The notes: generated by a model not told the origin, from the sequence alone. 8,850 nucleotides of DNA from JBBSOK01 sp038259825 (GCA_038259825.1 JBBSOK010000114.1:1-8850); one strand, 5' to 3'. Positions 1 to 6,842 are shown, numbered from the stretch's first letter. Made by a program: numbers and translations.

Positions 1-1069
1 GGAAACAGATCTTGCTGAAAATGAAAGTGGTTCTTCAATGATTAAAGAAGAAGTTACACAAGAAGATATCGCTGAAGTTGTAGCAAAATGGACAGGCATT
101 CCTGTTACCAAAATGTTACAAAGCGACCGTGAAAAGTTGTTAAAATTAGAAGATGAACTTCACAAAAGAGTTGTTGGCCAAGAAGAGGCAATTGTTGCCG
201 TGAGTGATGCCATTCGCCGGAGTCGCGCAGGTTTGCAGGATGAAAAAAAACCAATTGGTAGCTTTTTATTCTTAGGAACAACAGGCGTTGGGAAAACAGA
301 ACTCGCAAAAGCTTTGGCAGAATATCTTTTTAACGACGAAAATGCAATGACGCGGATTGATATGAGCGAATATCAAGAACGCCACAGCGTAAGTCGTTTA
401 GTTGGCGCGCCTCCAGGATATGTTGGTTATGAAGAAGGCGGACAATTAACGGAAGCGGTACGAAGAAAACCATATTCCGTAGTACTTTTAGACGAAATTG
501 AAAAAGCGCATCCCGATACTTTCAACATTTTGCTACAAGTTTTGGATGAAGGAAGATTGACCGATAATAAAGGTCGTGTAGCAGATTTCAAAAACACTAT
601 TATAATTATGACCAGTAATATGGGCAGTCAAATTATACAAGAGCGTTTTGAAGCCGTAAAGGATCCTGAAACTGCAATGGAAGCTGCCAAAGTTGAAGTG
701 CTTGGTTTACTAAAACAAACCGTACGCCCAGAATTTTTGAATAGAATTGACGATATCATTTTATTTACACCTTTAACTAAAAAGGATATTCATAAAATTG
801 TGAAGCTTCAATTAAAAGGTGTTACCAAAATGTTGAAAAAACAAAATATTATTATGGATGCTACCGATGAAGCAATTAATTATCTTTCCTTAAAAGGTTT
901 CGATCCGCAATTTGGAGCAAGACCTGTAAAAAGAGTAATTCAGAGAGAAGTTTTAAATGAGCTTTCAAAAGAAATATTGGGTGGAAAAATTAGAACAGAT
1001 AGCATTATTTTATTAGATAGTTTTGATAATAAACTGGTTTTCAGAAATCAAGATGTTTCGATTGAATAG
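1..1069 (+). CDS. clpB: ATP-dependent chaperone ClpB, C-terminal part (5' end outside the window)
   Basis: ClpB is a hexameric cytoplasmic AAA+ disaggregase that pulls polypeptides out of aggregates with DnaK/DnaJ/GrpE. The frame is open from base 2, so the first in-window ATG (38) is internal; about 355 residues remain of a family length near 860-870. In fragment numbering, the end of the middle region (..VAKWTGIPVTKM, about 25-38) leads into the second ATPase domain. This has Walker A GTTGVGKT (92-99), the pore loop PPGYVGYEEGG with its Tyr at 140, Walker B VVLLDE (160-165), sensor-1 TSN (204-206), the Arg finger in EFLNRID (Arg 248) and sensor-2 GARPVKR (305-311). The small C-terminal domain is complete, and there is no ClpP-docking tripeptide, so this is ClpB rather than ClpA or ClpX. 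One oddity is Thr in place of the usual Pro at Walker A position 2. A hairpin terminator follows 26 bases after the stop. Confidence 0.97.
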   Translation, partial: ETDLAENESGSSMIKEEVTQEDIAEVVAKWTGIPVTKMLQSDREKLLKLEDELHKRVVGQEEAIVAVSDAIRRSRAGLQDEKKPIGSFLFLGTTGVGKTELAKALAEYLFNDENAMTRIDMSEYQERHSVSRLVGAPPGYVGYEEGGQLTEAVRRKPYSVVLLDEIEKAHPDTFNILLQVLDEGRLTDNKGRVADFKNTIIIMTSNMGSQIIQERFEAVKDPETAMEAAKVEVLGLLKQTVRPEFLNRIDDIILFTPLTKKDIHKIVKLQLKGVTKMLKKQNIIMDATDEAINYLSLKGFDPQFGARPVKRVIQREVLNELSKEILGGKIRTDSIILLDSFDNKLVFRNQDVSIE

Positions 1070-1095
1070 ATTTTGAGTTTTCAATAATTCTAAAT

Positions 1096-1137
1096 ATGCC
1101 TAACAAGAAATCCAAGTTTCGAGTTTAGGCATTTTTT
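1096..1137 (+). terminator. Rho-independent terminator after clpB
   Basis: The 8-bp inverted repeat ATGCCTAA (1096-1103) / TTAGGCAT (1125-1132) encloses a second short stem, GAAA (1107-1110) / TTTC (1117-1120), and the 3' arm runs straight into a T run (1132-1137). The position just after the clpB stop and the T tract fit an intrinsic terminator that separates clpB from the next gene. Confidence 0.75.
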
Positions 1138-1166
1138 ATATTAGAATATTACCTTACTAATTATAG

Positions 1167-1174
1167 TAACTTTA
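1167..1174 (+). promoter_or_regulatory. Possible Bacteroidota -7 promoter element for the phosphatase gene
   Basis: TAACTTTA matches the Bacteroidota -7 consensus TAnnTTTG at all fixed positions but the last. It lies 30 bases before the start codon at 1205, in a gap that follows a terminator, so a promoter is expected here. I see no convincing -33 TTTG, and in such AT-rich DNA the match may be chance. Confidence 0.3.
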
Positions 1175-1204
1175 CAAATATCAATTTCACTTTACTATTC
1201 AATT

Positions 1205-1786
1205 ATGAAAAAATACATATTATTCTTAATCATAATACATTCAATTTCAGCCTGTGGCAATAAAAATAATGTTGAAAATGATGAAAATAAAGAAGATTCT
1301 TTAAATGAGAAAAACGTTTCTCAAGATGAAATAAATACAACTCAAAATAGCGAAATCACTACTTATTTTTTAATAAGACACGCAGAAAAAATGCGTGATA
1401 ATCCTAAAGAAGAAGATCCAAATCTTAGTCCTAAAGGCTTTGAACGAGCAAAAAAATGGGTAGCTTATTTTGAAAATACAAAAATCAATAAGTTGTATGT
1501 TACCAAATATGTTAGAACACAACAAACGGTTGAACCACTCGCAGAGCAAAAATCTTTAGAAATGACAATTTATAATCCAAATGATTTTGATTTGAAAACA
1601 TTTTTAGCTGAAACAAAAGGCGAAAACATTGTAATTGCTGGACATAGCAATACAATTCCGGAGTTTGTAAACAGTTTGATTGGAGAAGAAAAATTTCAGG
1701 ATATGGCGGATAATGATAATTCAACTTTATTTGTGGTTACAATTAATGGATCGGATAAAAAAGTTGAAACTATTACCGTAAACTAG
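1205..1786 (+). CDS. Lipoprotein of the histidine phosphatase (phosphoglycerate mutase-like) superfamily
   Basis: This 193-residue protein starts with a lipoprotein signal: Lys-Lys, a hydrophobic stretch (4-14) and a lipobox ISAC with Cys 17 as the likely lipidated residue. An acidic, Asn-rich linker (18-50) follows, then a compact histidine phosphatase domain (about 52-190). The catalytic signature is FLIRHAEK with nucleophile His 59. Arg 104 in YVRTQQT corresponds to the family's second phosphate-binding Arg, and the second His lies in AGHSNT (His 147). The domain is short, as in SixA-like phosphatases, without the insertions of true phosphoglycerate mutases. It should act outside the inner membrane, tethered to a membrane leaflet. 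The substrate is unknown, and a metabolic mutase role is unlikely for an exported protein. The preceding terminator and the promoter motif in front of smpB suggest a single-gene transcript. The start is well fixed because the signal peptide begins at it. Confidence 0.88.
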   Translation: MKKYILFLIIIHSISACGNKNNVENDENKEDSLNEKNVSQDEINTTQNSEITTYFLIRHAEKMRDNPKEEDPNLSPKGFERAKKWVAYFENTKINKLYVTKYVRTQQTVEPLAEQKSLEMTIYNPNDFDLKTFLAETKGENIVIAGHSNTIPEFVNSLIGEEKFQDMADNDNSTLFVVTINGSDKKVETITVN

Positions 1787-1816
1787 GTTTGTTGTCTATG
1801 ATTTTATAGAATAAAT

Positions 1817-1847
1817 TATGCATCGTCCATTATTCCAACTATTTTTG
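1817..1847 (+). promoter_or_regulatory. Bacteroidota-type promoter of smpB
   Basis: TATTTTTG at 1840-1847 matches the -7 consensus TAnnTTTG exactly. TATG at 1817-1820, 19 bases upstream, fits the -33 element TTTG in three of four positions. The start codon is at 1853, only 5 bases after the -7 box, so transcription would begin at or very near the ATG and the mRNA would have almost no leader. The promoter lies after the phosphatase gene, so smpB is probably transcribed on its own. Confidence 0.6.
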
Positions 1848-1852
1848 CAGCT

Positions 1853-2317
1853 ATGGCACTTCAGAAAAACGTAAAGATTAAAAACCGCAAAGCGAAATTT
1901 GAATATGAAATCCTCGATACTTTTACTGCAGGAATCGTGCTTCGTGGTACTGAAATAAAAGCCATTCGTGAAGGTAAAGCGAGCATTGCCGAAAGTTTTT
2001 GTGAGTTTAGCAATAATGAACTATTTGCAATAAATATGACTATTCAAGAATATAGTCATGCTTCCGCTTTTATGCACACGCCAAAAAGCGAGCGAAAATT
2101 GTTATTAAACCGAAGCGAACTTAAAAAACTTGAAAAAGAGGTCAAAAATTCTGGATTGACTATTATTCCGCTTACACTTTTTACAAATAATAAAGGTCTT
2201 GCTAAATTGGATATTGCCTTGTGTAAAGGTAAAAAAGAGTATGATAAACGTAATGTTATCAAGGATCGTGACAGTAAGAAGAATTTAGCGCGGATTAAAA
2301 AGTCATTTAATAATTAA
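1853..2317 (+). CDS. smpB: SsrA-binding protein SmpB
   Basis: SmpB binds tmRNA (SsrA) and places it in the A site of ribosomes stalled on broken mRNA, so that the nascent chain is tagged for proteolysis and the ribosome is freed. The 154 residues match the family's usual length. The OB-fold core carries the family signatures RNRKAKFEYEI-like N-terminus (about 10-20), GTEIKAIREGKASI (32-45) and KGKKEYDKR (125-133). The basic tail (134-154) is the part that in the family folds into a helix in the empty mRNA channel. The start at 1853 gives the normal N-terminus and sits 5 bases after a perfect -7 promoter box. A 9-bp inverted repeat spans the stop codon. The tmRNA gene itself is not in this window. 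Confidence 0.96.
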   Translation: MALQKNVKIKNRKAKFEYEILDTFTAGIVLRGTEIKAIREGKASIAESFCEFSNNELFAINMTIQEYSHASAFMHTPKSERKLLLNRSELKKLEKEVKNSGLTIIPLTLFTNNKGLAKLDIALCKGKKEYDKRNVIKDRDSKKNLARIKKSFNN

Positions 2318-2325
2318 AATGACTT
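2300..2325. repeat. Perfect 9-bp inverted repeat across the smpB stop codon
   Basis: AAGTCATTT (2300-2308) and AAATGACTT (2317-2325) are perfect reverse complements separated by 8 A/T bases. The hairpin covers the last codons and the stop (2315-2317) of smpB. No T run follows it on the + strand. On the - strand it is followed by a run of five T, so if it is an intrinsic terminator it is better shaped for transcripts entering smpB antisense. It may otherwise mark or stabilise the smpB mRNA 3' end. Confidence 0.5.
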
Positions 2326-2414
2326 ACAACGAAATGAATTAGGTTATAAAACCGTCTCCTATGATTTTTATTAAATTTTTTTCTTAAAAAAGAATTCAGC
2401 AGATTTCCTTTCGT

Positions 2415-2422
2415 TATTTTCG
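2415..2422 (+). promoter_or_regulatory. Possible -7 promoter element for the DUF5686 gene
   Basis: TATTTTCG differs from TAnnTTTG at one position and lies 36 bases before the start codon at 2459. No clear -33 box is seen. The remaining gap between smpB and this gene (2318-2458) holds only AT-rich sequence with weak A/T hairpins, including one near 2370-2395. Confidence 0.25.
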
Positions 2423-2458
2423 TTCAAAAATAAAATCATATTTATTTCTTCGATTTTT

Positions 2459-4939
2459 ATGAACAAAAATTTACTTTTCTTTCTTTTACTTCTTCCCTAT
2501 TTTGGCTATTCACAAATAGTTGGAAAGGTTACAGATCAAAAAAATGAGGCATTGCCGTTCGTAAATATCTATCTTGAAAATAGCTATTCAGGCACAACAA
2601 CTAACGATGACGGTAATTTCAATCTTGCTATTTCAGAAAAAGGGAATTATACAATTATATTTCAGTTTTTAGGATATAAAACGCTTTCAAACAAGGTTGA
2701 AATAAGTTCATTTCCATACATTTTAAATATTTCTTTAGAAGAGGAATCGGTTAGCTTAAAAGAAGTTGTTATAGTCACAAAGGAAGATCCAGCCTACAGA
2801 ATCATCAGGAATACAATTGCTCAGAGAAAAAAAAACCTCGATAAAATTGGTGCATATACAGCAGATTATTATAGTCGTGGGCTGTGGAAAGTTAAAGATG
2901 TACCCGAAAAAATACTGGGCCAAGAGGTAGGCGATTTTGATGGACAGTTAGATTCTACCAGAACTGGAATCGTCTATCTATCTGAAACAATTTCGGAAAT
3001 TAGATTTGAAAAACCGGATAACTTCAACGAAAAAATTATTGCAAGTAAAGTAAGTGGAAATGATAACGGCTTTAGCTTTAATAGTGCACAAAGTGCTAAT
3101 TTTTCATTTTATGAAAATACCATAGACTTAAATGCAGAAATAGTTTCGCCCATTGCAAACAACGCTTTAAATTATTACAATTATAAATTAGACGGCGTAT
3201 TTTATGAAGGCGATAAACTCATAAACAAAATAAAAGTGACGCCAAAACGTCCTAAAGATCGCGTTTTTTCAGGTTATATTTATGTGGTTGAAGACGATTG
3301 GCAATTGTACGGTACGGATCTTTCCACAACTGGCGAGGCAATCCAAGTTCCGTTTATTTCTAAATTAATTTTTAAGCAGAATTTTAAATACGATTCTGAA
3401 AATAAATTTTGGGTAAAAATTCTGCAAACTATTGATTTTGGCTTCGGTTTTATGGGTTTTAATGGCGATGGAAAATTTATAGCTGTTTATAGCAATTATG
3501 ATTTTAAGCCAACATTCAATAAAAAATCCTTTTCAAATGAAGTCCTTTCTTTTGAGCCGGAAGCCAATAAAAAAGATAGTTTATTTTGGAAAGGTATACG
3601 CCCTGTGCCGTTGACGGATGAAGAATTGACGGATTACATTAAAAAAGATAGTATTCAAACCCTTCGAAAATCGAAACCGTACCTTGATTCTTTGGATCAA
3701 AAAAGTAACAAAGTTGAATTATTTAGCCTTTTAACTGGTTACACTTATAAAAACAGTTTTAAAAAATGGAATGCCAGTTATGAAAGTCCACTTCGAAACG
3801 TAAATTTTAATACCGTTCAAGGTTGGAATGCGTCGGCTGGACTTTCTTATAATAAGTGGTTTGATGAAAATCAGACAAATATATTTCGCGCTAATGTAAA
3901 AGCAAATTATGGAATTGCTGAAGACAGATTGCGTTTTACTGCCAGTCTTTTACGCAATTTTAATTGGACAAACAAACTTCGTTTTTCGCTAAGTGGTGGC
4001 AGCGAAATAAGACAGTTTAACGCGGAAGAGCCAATAAGTCCAATTATAAACACTGTTTCATCTCTATTTTTTGAGCGAAATTATATGAAGCTGTATGAAT
4101 TAAATTTTGCGAGGCTTGCATACGCTCAAGAAATTTTTAACGGCCTAGAAATTCGAGCAAGTACAGCTTATGAAAATAGGCAACCTCTTTTTAATAATAC
4201 AGATTATGTAACAATACCAAATGAAAGTGTAGATTACACAAGTAATAATCCCCTAAATGCTTCAGATTTTATAAACCCTATTATTACTGAGCACAATGTA
4301 TTTAAAACCGCAATACAGGCTAAAATTGCTTTCGGTCAAAAATATTATAGTAATCCAGATATGAAATTTAACATCGGAAATGAAAAATATCCCGAGTTAG
4401 ATTTAACGTTCGAAAATGGTATTGGAACAAGCAATTCAACTTATGACTTTTCGCAAATTAGTGCGCGGATATATCAAACAATTTCTTTGGGGAATAAGGG
4501 GCAAACCCAATATAATTTGAAAGGTGGAACGTTTATAAATGGCGACGGAATTTCCTTTGTAGATTACCAACATTTTAATGGAAATCAAACACGCGTTGGT
4601 ACTTCGCCCAATTATACAAACGTTTTCAACCTTTTGCCCTATTATGATTTAAGCACAAATAAAAGTTATTTTGAAGGACATATTGAACACGATTTCCGTG
4701 GATTTTTATTGGGAAAAATACCGGGAATTAATCAACTTAATTTTAATTTGATTGCAGGCGCACACTTTTTAAGCACGGAAGATAGAAAACCATATTCTGA
4801 ATTTTCCATAGGAATAGATAATCTAGGGTTTGGGAAATTTAGATTTCTGAGATTAGATTATGTAAAAAGTTATTATAATGGCGGAAGTGACGGGGCCTTT
4901 ATTTTCGGCTTAAAGTTTTTGGATTTATTGGGATTGTAA
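2459..4939 (+). CDS. DUF5686 family outer-membrane protein with N-terminal carboxypeptidase-regulatory-like domain
   Basis: This 826-residue protein has a Sec signal peptide: a Leu/Phe-rich core at 5-12, with likely cleavage after Ser 18 so that the mature chain starts with Gln, as is common in Bacteroidota. Residues 19-95 form a CarboxypepD_reg-like beta-sandwich (GKVTDQKNEALPFVNIYLEN, then the typical TTTNDDGNFNL and FQFLGYKT strands). This fold also precedes many TonB-dependent transporters. KEVVIV (101-106) and PAYRIIRNTIAQRKKNL (111-127) then lead into a DUF5686-type region that runs to the C-terminus. The second half is rich in alternating aromatic and polar strands and ends in a hydrophobic segment, consistent with an outer-membrane beta-barrel. 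No TonB-dependent plug or enzyme motif is seen, and the function of the family is not established. The gene stands alone, with a terminator just after it. The start is fixed by the signal peptide. Confidence 0.85.
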   Translation: MNKNLLFFLLLLPYFGYSQIVGKVTDQKNEALPFVNIYLENSYSGTTTNDDGNFNLAISEKGNYTIIFQFLGYKTLSNKVEISSFPYILNISLEEESVSLKEVVIVTKEDPAYRIIRNTIAQRKKNLDKIGAYTADYYSRGLWKVKDVPEKILGQEVGDFDGQLDSTRTGIVYLSETISEIRFEKPDNFNEKIIASKVSGNDNGFSFNSAQSANFSFYENTIDLNAEIVSPIANNALNYYNYKLDGVFYEGDKLINKIKVTPKRPKDRVFSGYIYVVEDDWQLYGTDLSTTGEAIQVPFISKLIFKQNFKYDSENKFWVKILQTIDFGFGFMGFNGDGKFIAVYSNYDFKPTFNKKSFSNEVLSFEPEANKKDSLFWKGIRPVPLTDEELTDYIKKDSIQTLRKSKPYLDSLDQKSNKVELFSLLTGYTYKNSFKKWNASYESPLRNVNFNTVQGWNASAGLSYNKWFDENQTNIFRANVKANYGIAEDRLRFTASLLRNFNWTNKLRFSLSGGSEIRQFNAEEPISPIINTVSSLFFERNYMKLYELNFARLAYAQEIFNGLEIRASTAYENRQPLFNNTDYVTIPNESVDYTSNNPLNASDFINPIITEHNVFKTAIQAKIAFGQKYYSNPDMKFNIGNEKYPELDLTFENGIGTSNSTYDFSQISARIYQTISLGNKGQTQYNLKGGTFINGDGISFVDYQHFNGNQTRVGTSPNYTNVFNLLPYYDLSTNKSYFEGHIEHDFRGFLLGKIPGINQLNFNLIAGAHFLSTEDRKPYSEFSIGIDNLGFGKFRFLRLDYVKSYYNGGSDGAFIFGLKFLDLLGL

Positions 4940-4940
4940 G

Positions 4941-4972
4941 TAATAATTGTTAAAAACCTAATTATTATTTTT
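4941..4972 (+). terminator. AT-rich terminator between the convergent DUF5686 gene and pcm
   Basis: TAATAATT (4941-4948) pairs with AATTATTA (4960-4967) over an 11-base loop and is followed by five T (4968-4972), directly after the stop codon at 4939. It is a good intrinsic terminator for the + strand gene. Read on the - strand the same hairpin lies 13 bases after the pcm stop but lacks a following T run, so it would be weaker in that direction. Confidence 0.65.
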
Positions 4973-4979
4973 AATTCAT

Positions 4980-5621
4980 TTAATTTTTATTTTCCAAAAG
5001 CGGCACAAACTTAAAAGCGCCAAATTCCTTCTTTTCAAATTCCTTTTCACTTTTGCGTGTAAAAACAGTCATAATTTGTTCCTTTTCACCAACGGGAATT
5101 ACCAATTTTCCACCAACTTCCAATTGTGCCAAAAGCGGATTCGGTACAAACGGCGCACCTGCAGTAACAACAATTCCCTTATAAGGCGCAAATTCCTTCA
5201 AGCCAATATAACCATCGCCAAATACTAGTTTTTTTGGCCTATAGCCAAGTTTCGGCAAGAATAATTTTGTTCTCTTAAAAAGTTCGTTCTGTCTTTCGAT
5301 TGAATAAACGGTAGTGCCAATTTCCAATAAAACTGCGGTTTGATAACCACTACCAGTACCAATTTCCAAAACTTTATCGCCACTTTTAATTTCCAGTAAT
5401 TCAGTTTGGCGGGCAACTGTGTATGGCTGACTAATGGTTTGATCTGCCGCAATTGGGAAAGCTTTATCAACATACGCGTGGCTCATAAACCCGGAATCCA
5501 TAAAAAGATGCCTAGGGATTTTACCAATTGCTTCTAATACTGCAGCATCTTCAATACCTTTTTTCTTCAGCGTTTCAACCAGTTTTTTTCGTAATCCTTG
5601 ATGGGTAAAAGTGTCTTTCAT
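4980..5621 (-). CDS. pcm: Protein-L-isoaspartate O-methyltransferase
   Basis: The enzyme transfers a methyl group from S-adenosylmethionine to L-isoaspartyl residues formed by ageing of Asn and Asp, starting their repair in the cytoplasm. The 213 residues match the family length. Family motifs are in order: AYVDKAFPI (49-57); the substrate-side loop QTISQPYTVARQTELL (61-76), whose Ser 64 corresponds to the conserved active-site Ser; SAM motif I VLEIGTGSGYQTAVL (84-98); the acidic end of strand 2 at YSIER (106-110); GDGYIG (135-140); VTAGAP (152-157); and GGKLVIPVG (170-178). The start ATG (complement of 5619-5621) gives the normal N-terminus. The gene converges on the DUF5686 gene and diverges from the oxidoreductase gene across 252 bases, so it is probably transcribed alone. 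It has no visible link in pathway to its neighbours. Confidence 0.96.
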   Translation of the reverse strand: MKDTFTHQGLRKKLVETLKKKGIEDAAVLEAIGKIPRHLFMDSGFMSHAYVDKAFPIAADQTISQPYTVARQTELLEIKSGDKVLEIGTGSGYQTAVLLEIGTTVYSIERQNELFKRTKLFLPKLGYRPKKLVFGDGYIGLKEFAPYKGIVVTAGAPFVPNPLLAQLEVGGKLVIPVGEKEQIMTVFTRKSEKEFEKKEFGAFKFVPLLENKN

Positions 5622-5646
5622 TTAGTTGTTAGTCTTTAGTTGGTAG
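5621..5646. repeat. Short imperfect tandem repeat before pcm
   Basis: TTTAGTTGTTAG (5621-5632) recurs as TTTAGTTGGTAG (5635-5646), with 11 of 12 bases identical and a period of 14. The first copy begins at the last base of the pcm start-codon triplet, so on the pcm strand the repeat forms the immediate 5' leader. It could be slippage-generated filler or a tandem binding site. Nothing in the sequence decides between these. Confidence 0.5.
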
Positions 5647-5873
5647 ACGGTAGTGTTGGTTTTTATGATAACAAATATGGTAATCAAATTTTAAAAAGTT
5701 TAATTTTTTAATCGAGCAAATTCCCTCCGAACAAATTATTGAGACTTTCAAAATCTAAAATTACAATAATCTTTATAAGCTACTGCCTTATTCAACTATT
5801 TGTAGAAAGTAAATATTAAGAGGAAAATTTGTTTTTAAACTAAAACTACTACCTTTATAAAAAAGATTAATAT
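5622..5873. other. Divergent non-coding region between pcm and the oxidoreductase gene
   Basis: This 252-base AT-rich gap is the longest gene-free stretch of the window and must hold the promoters of both divergent genes. Besides the tandem repeat at its left end and the + strand promoter at its right end, I see CATATTTG on the - strand (complement of 5672-5679), a one-mismatch -7 box that would give pcm a leader of about 45 bases, with no clear -33 element. I find no convincing small gene, tRNA-like fold or riboswitch in 5700-5820. Confidence 0.45.
5828..5857 (+). promoter_or_regulatory. Bacteroidota-type promoter of the oxidoreductase-deacylase pair
   Basis: TTTG (5828-5831) is an exact -33 element, and TACCTTTA (5850-5857), 18 bases downstream, matches TAnnTTTG except at the last base. 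The start codon follows 16 bases later at 5874. Box quality, spacing and position together make this one of the best promoter candidates in the window. Confidence 0.55.
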
Positions 5874-6842
5874 ATGCTAAAAGCGGGCGTTTTAGGTGCT
5901 GGTCACCTAGGAAAAATACATTTAAAATTATTGCAACAATCCACGGAATATGAACTTGTAGGTTTTTATGATTCTGATGCAAAAGCTGCAAAATCTATAT
6001 CTAAAGAATTTGGTTATAAAAGTTTCCCCACAATTGAAACTTTAATTGATGCCTGCGATATGGTTGATGTTGTAACACCAACTTCCTTTCATTTTGACTG
6101 CGCCAAACAAGTTATTGAAGCCGGAAAACACTTATTTATTGAAAAACCAATTACACAAACGGTTGAAGAGGCGCAGCAAATTAGGGATTTAGCAAAAAAA
6201 CATAAAGTGCGCGGGCAAGTTGGGCAAGTAGAACGTTTTAATCCCGCATTTACTGCCGTTAAGGATAAAATAAGCAACCCAATGTTTATTGAATCGCATA
6301 GGTTGGCAGAATTTAATCCGCGCGGTACAGATGTTTCCGTGGTTTTAGACCTAATGATTCATGACATCGACGCTATTTTAAGCGTTGTTAAAAGTCCTGT
6401 AAAAGCCGTTAGTGCAAGCGGCGTTTCAGTTATTAGTGAAACACCAGATATTGCAAATGCCCGAATTGAATTTGAAAACGGTTGTGTTGCAAACCTAACC
6501 GCAAGCAGAATTTCAATGAAAAAAATGCGTAAAGTGCGTTTCTTTCAACGTGACGCTTATATTTCAGTAGATTTTTTGGAGAAAAAAGCAGAAGTTGTTA
6601 AAATGAAAGACGCGCCAAAAACGCCCGATGATTTTGCAATGATTTTAACAAATGCTGAAGGAATAAAAAAACAAATCTATTTTGAGAACCCGAAAATAGA
6701 AAACAACAACGCAATTTTAGACGAACTTGAAGCCTTCGCAAACAGTATAAAAACCGACACTACACCGATAGTATCTTTAGAACAAGGAACCGAAGCATTG
6801 AGAGTTGCTATGTTGATTATTGAGAATTTTAAGAGGATTTAA
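5874..6842 (+). CDS. Gfo/Idh/MocA family NAD(P)-dependent oxidoreductase
   Basis: This 322-residue cytoplasmic enzyme has the two-domain plan of the glucose-fructose oxidoreductase / inositol dehydrogenase family. The N-terminal Rossmann domain (1-120) carries GVLGAGHLGKIH (5-16) for the dinucleotide and the EKP motif (90-92) with catalytic-type Lys 91. VGQVERFNPA (116-125) starts the C-terminal alpha/beta domain, which holds the second catalytic motif, D-x3-H-x2-D, at Asp 159, His 163 and Asp 166. The GQVERFNPA segment is common in family members acting on nucleotide-activated amino sugars, such as UDP-GlcNAc 3-dehydrogenases of the GnnA type. No aminotransferase (GnnB) or acyltransferase partner lies next to it, so the substrate stays open. 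It has its own promoter and is followed after 34 bases by the Sir2 gene, likely on one transcript. The start at 5874 lies just before the first Rossmann strand. Confidence 0.88.
   Translation: MLKAGVLGAGHLGKIHLKLLQQSTEYELVGFYDSDAKAAKSISKEFGYKSFPTIETLIDACDMVDVVTPTSFHFDCAKQVIEAGKHLFIEKPITQTVEEAQQIRDLAKKHKVRGQVGQVERFNPAFTAVKDKISNPMFIESHRLAEFNPRGTDVSVVLDLMIHDIDAILSVVKSPVKAVSASGVSVISETPDIANARIEFENGCVANLTASRISMKKMRKVRFFQRDAYISVDFLEKKAEVVKMKDAPKTPDDFAMILTNAEGIKKQIYFENPKIENNNAILDELEAFANSIKTDTTPIVSLEQGTEALRVAMLIIENFKRI

Noticed and set aside
105..308. Open frame of 67 codons on the - strand inside clpB
   Set aside because: It lies fully within the well-conserved ClpB ATPase region and its translation shows no recognisable domain.
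1512..1724. Open frame of 70 codons on the - strand inside the phosphatase gene
   Set aside because: It is antisense to catalytic-domain codons, has no promoter of its own and shows no domain.
2056..2262. Open frame of 68 codons on the - strand inside smpB
   Set aside because: It is antisense to conserved SmpB motifs and its composition looks like a reverse reading of Lys-rich codons.
2342..2353. GGTT-ATAA-AACC hairpin after smpB as a terminator
   Set aside because: The stem is only 4 bp with no T run directly after it; such repeats are expected by chance in this AT-rich gap.
5225..5473. Open frame of 82 codons in another - strand frame inside pcm
   Set aside because: It overlaps the SAM-binding motif region of pcm in a shifted frame and has no family resemblance.
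5788..5991. Possible small - strand gene across the divergent gap and the start of the oxidoreductase gene
   Set aside because: More than half of it is antisense to the Rossmann motif, and the rest covers the + strand promoter; no domain is seen.
6089..6277. Open frame of 62 codons on the - strand inside the oxidoreductase gene, with several Cys
   Set aside because: The Cys codons arise from the reverse of Ala/Gln-rich codons over the EKP region; there is no spacing like that of a metal site.
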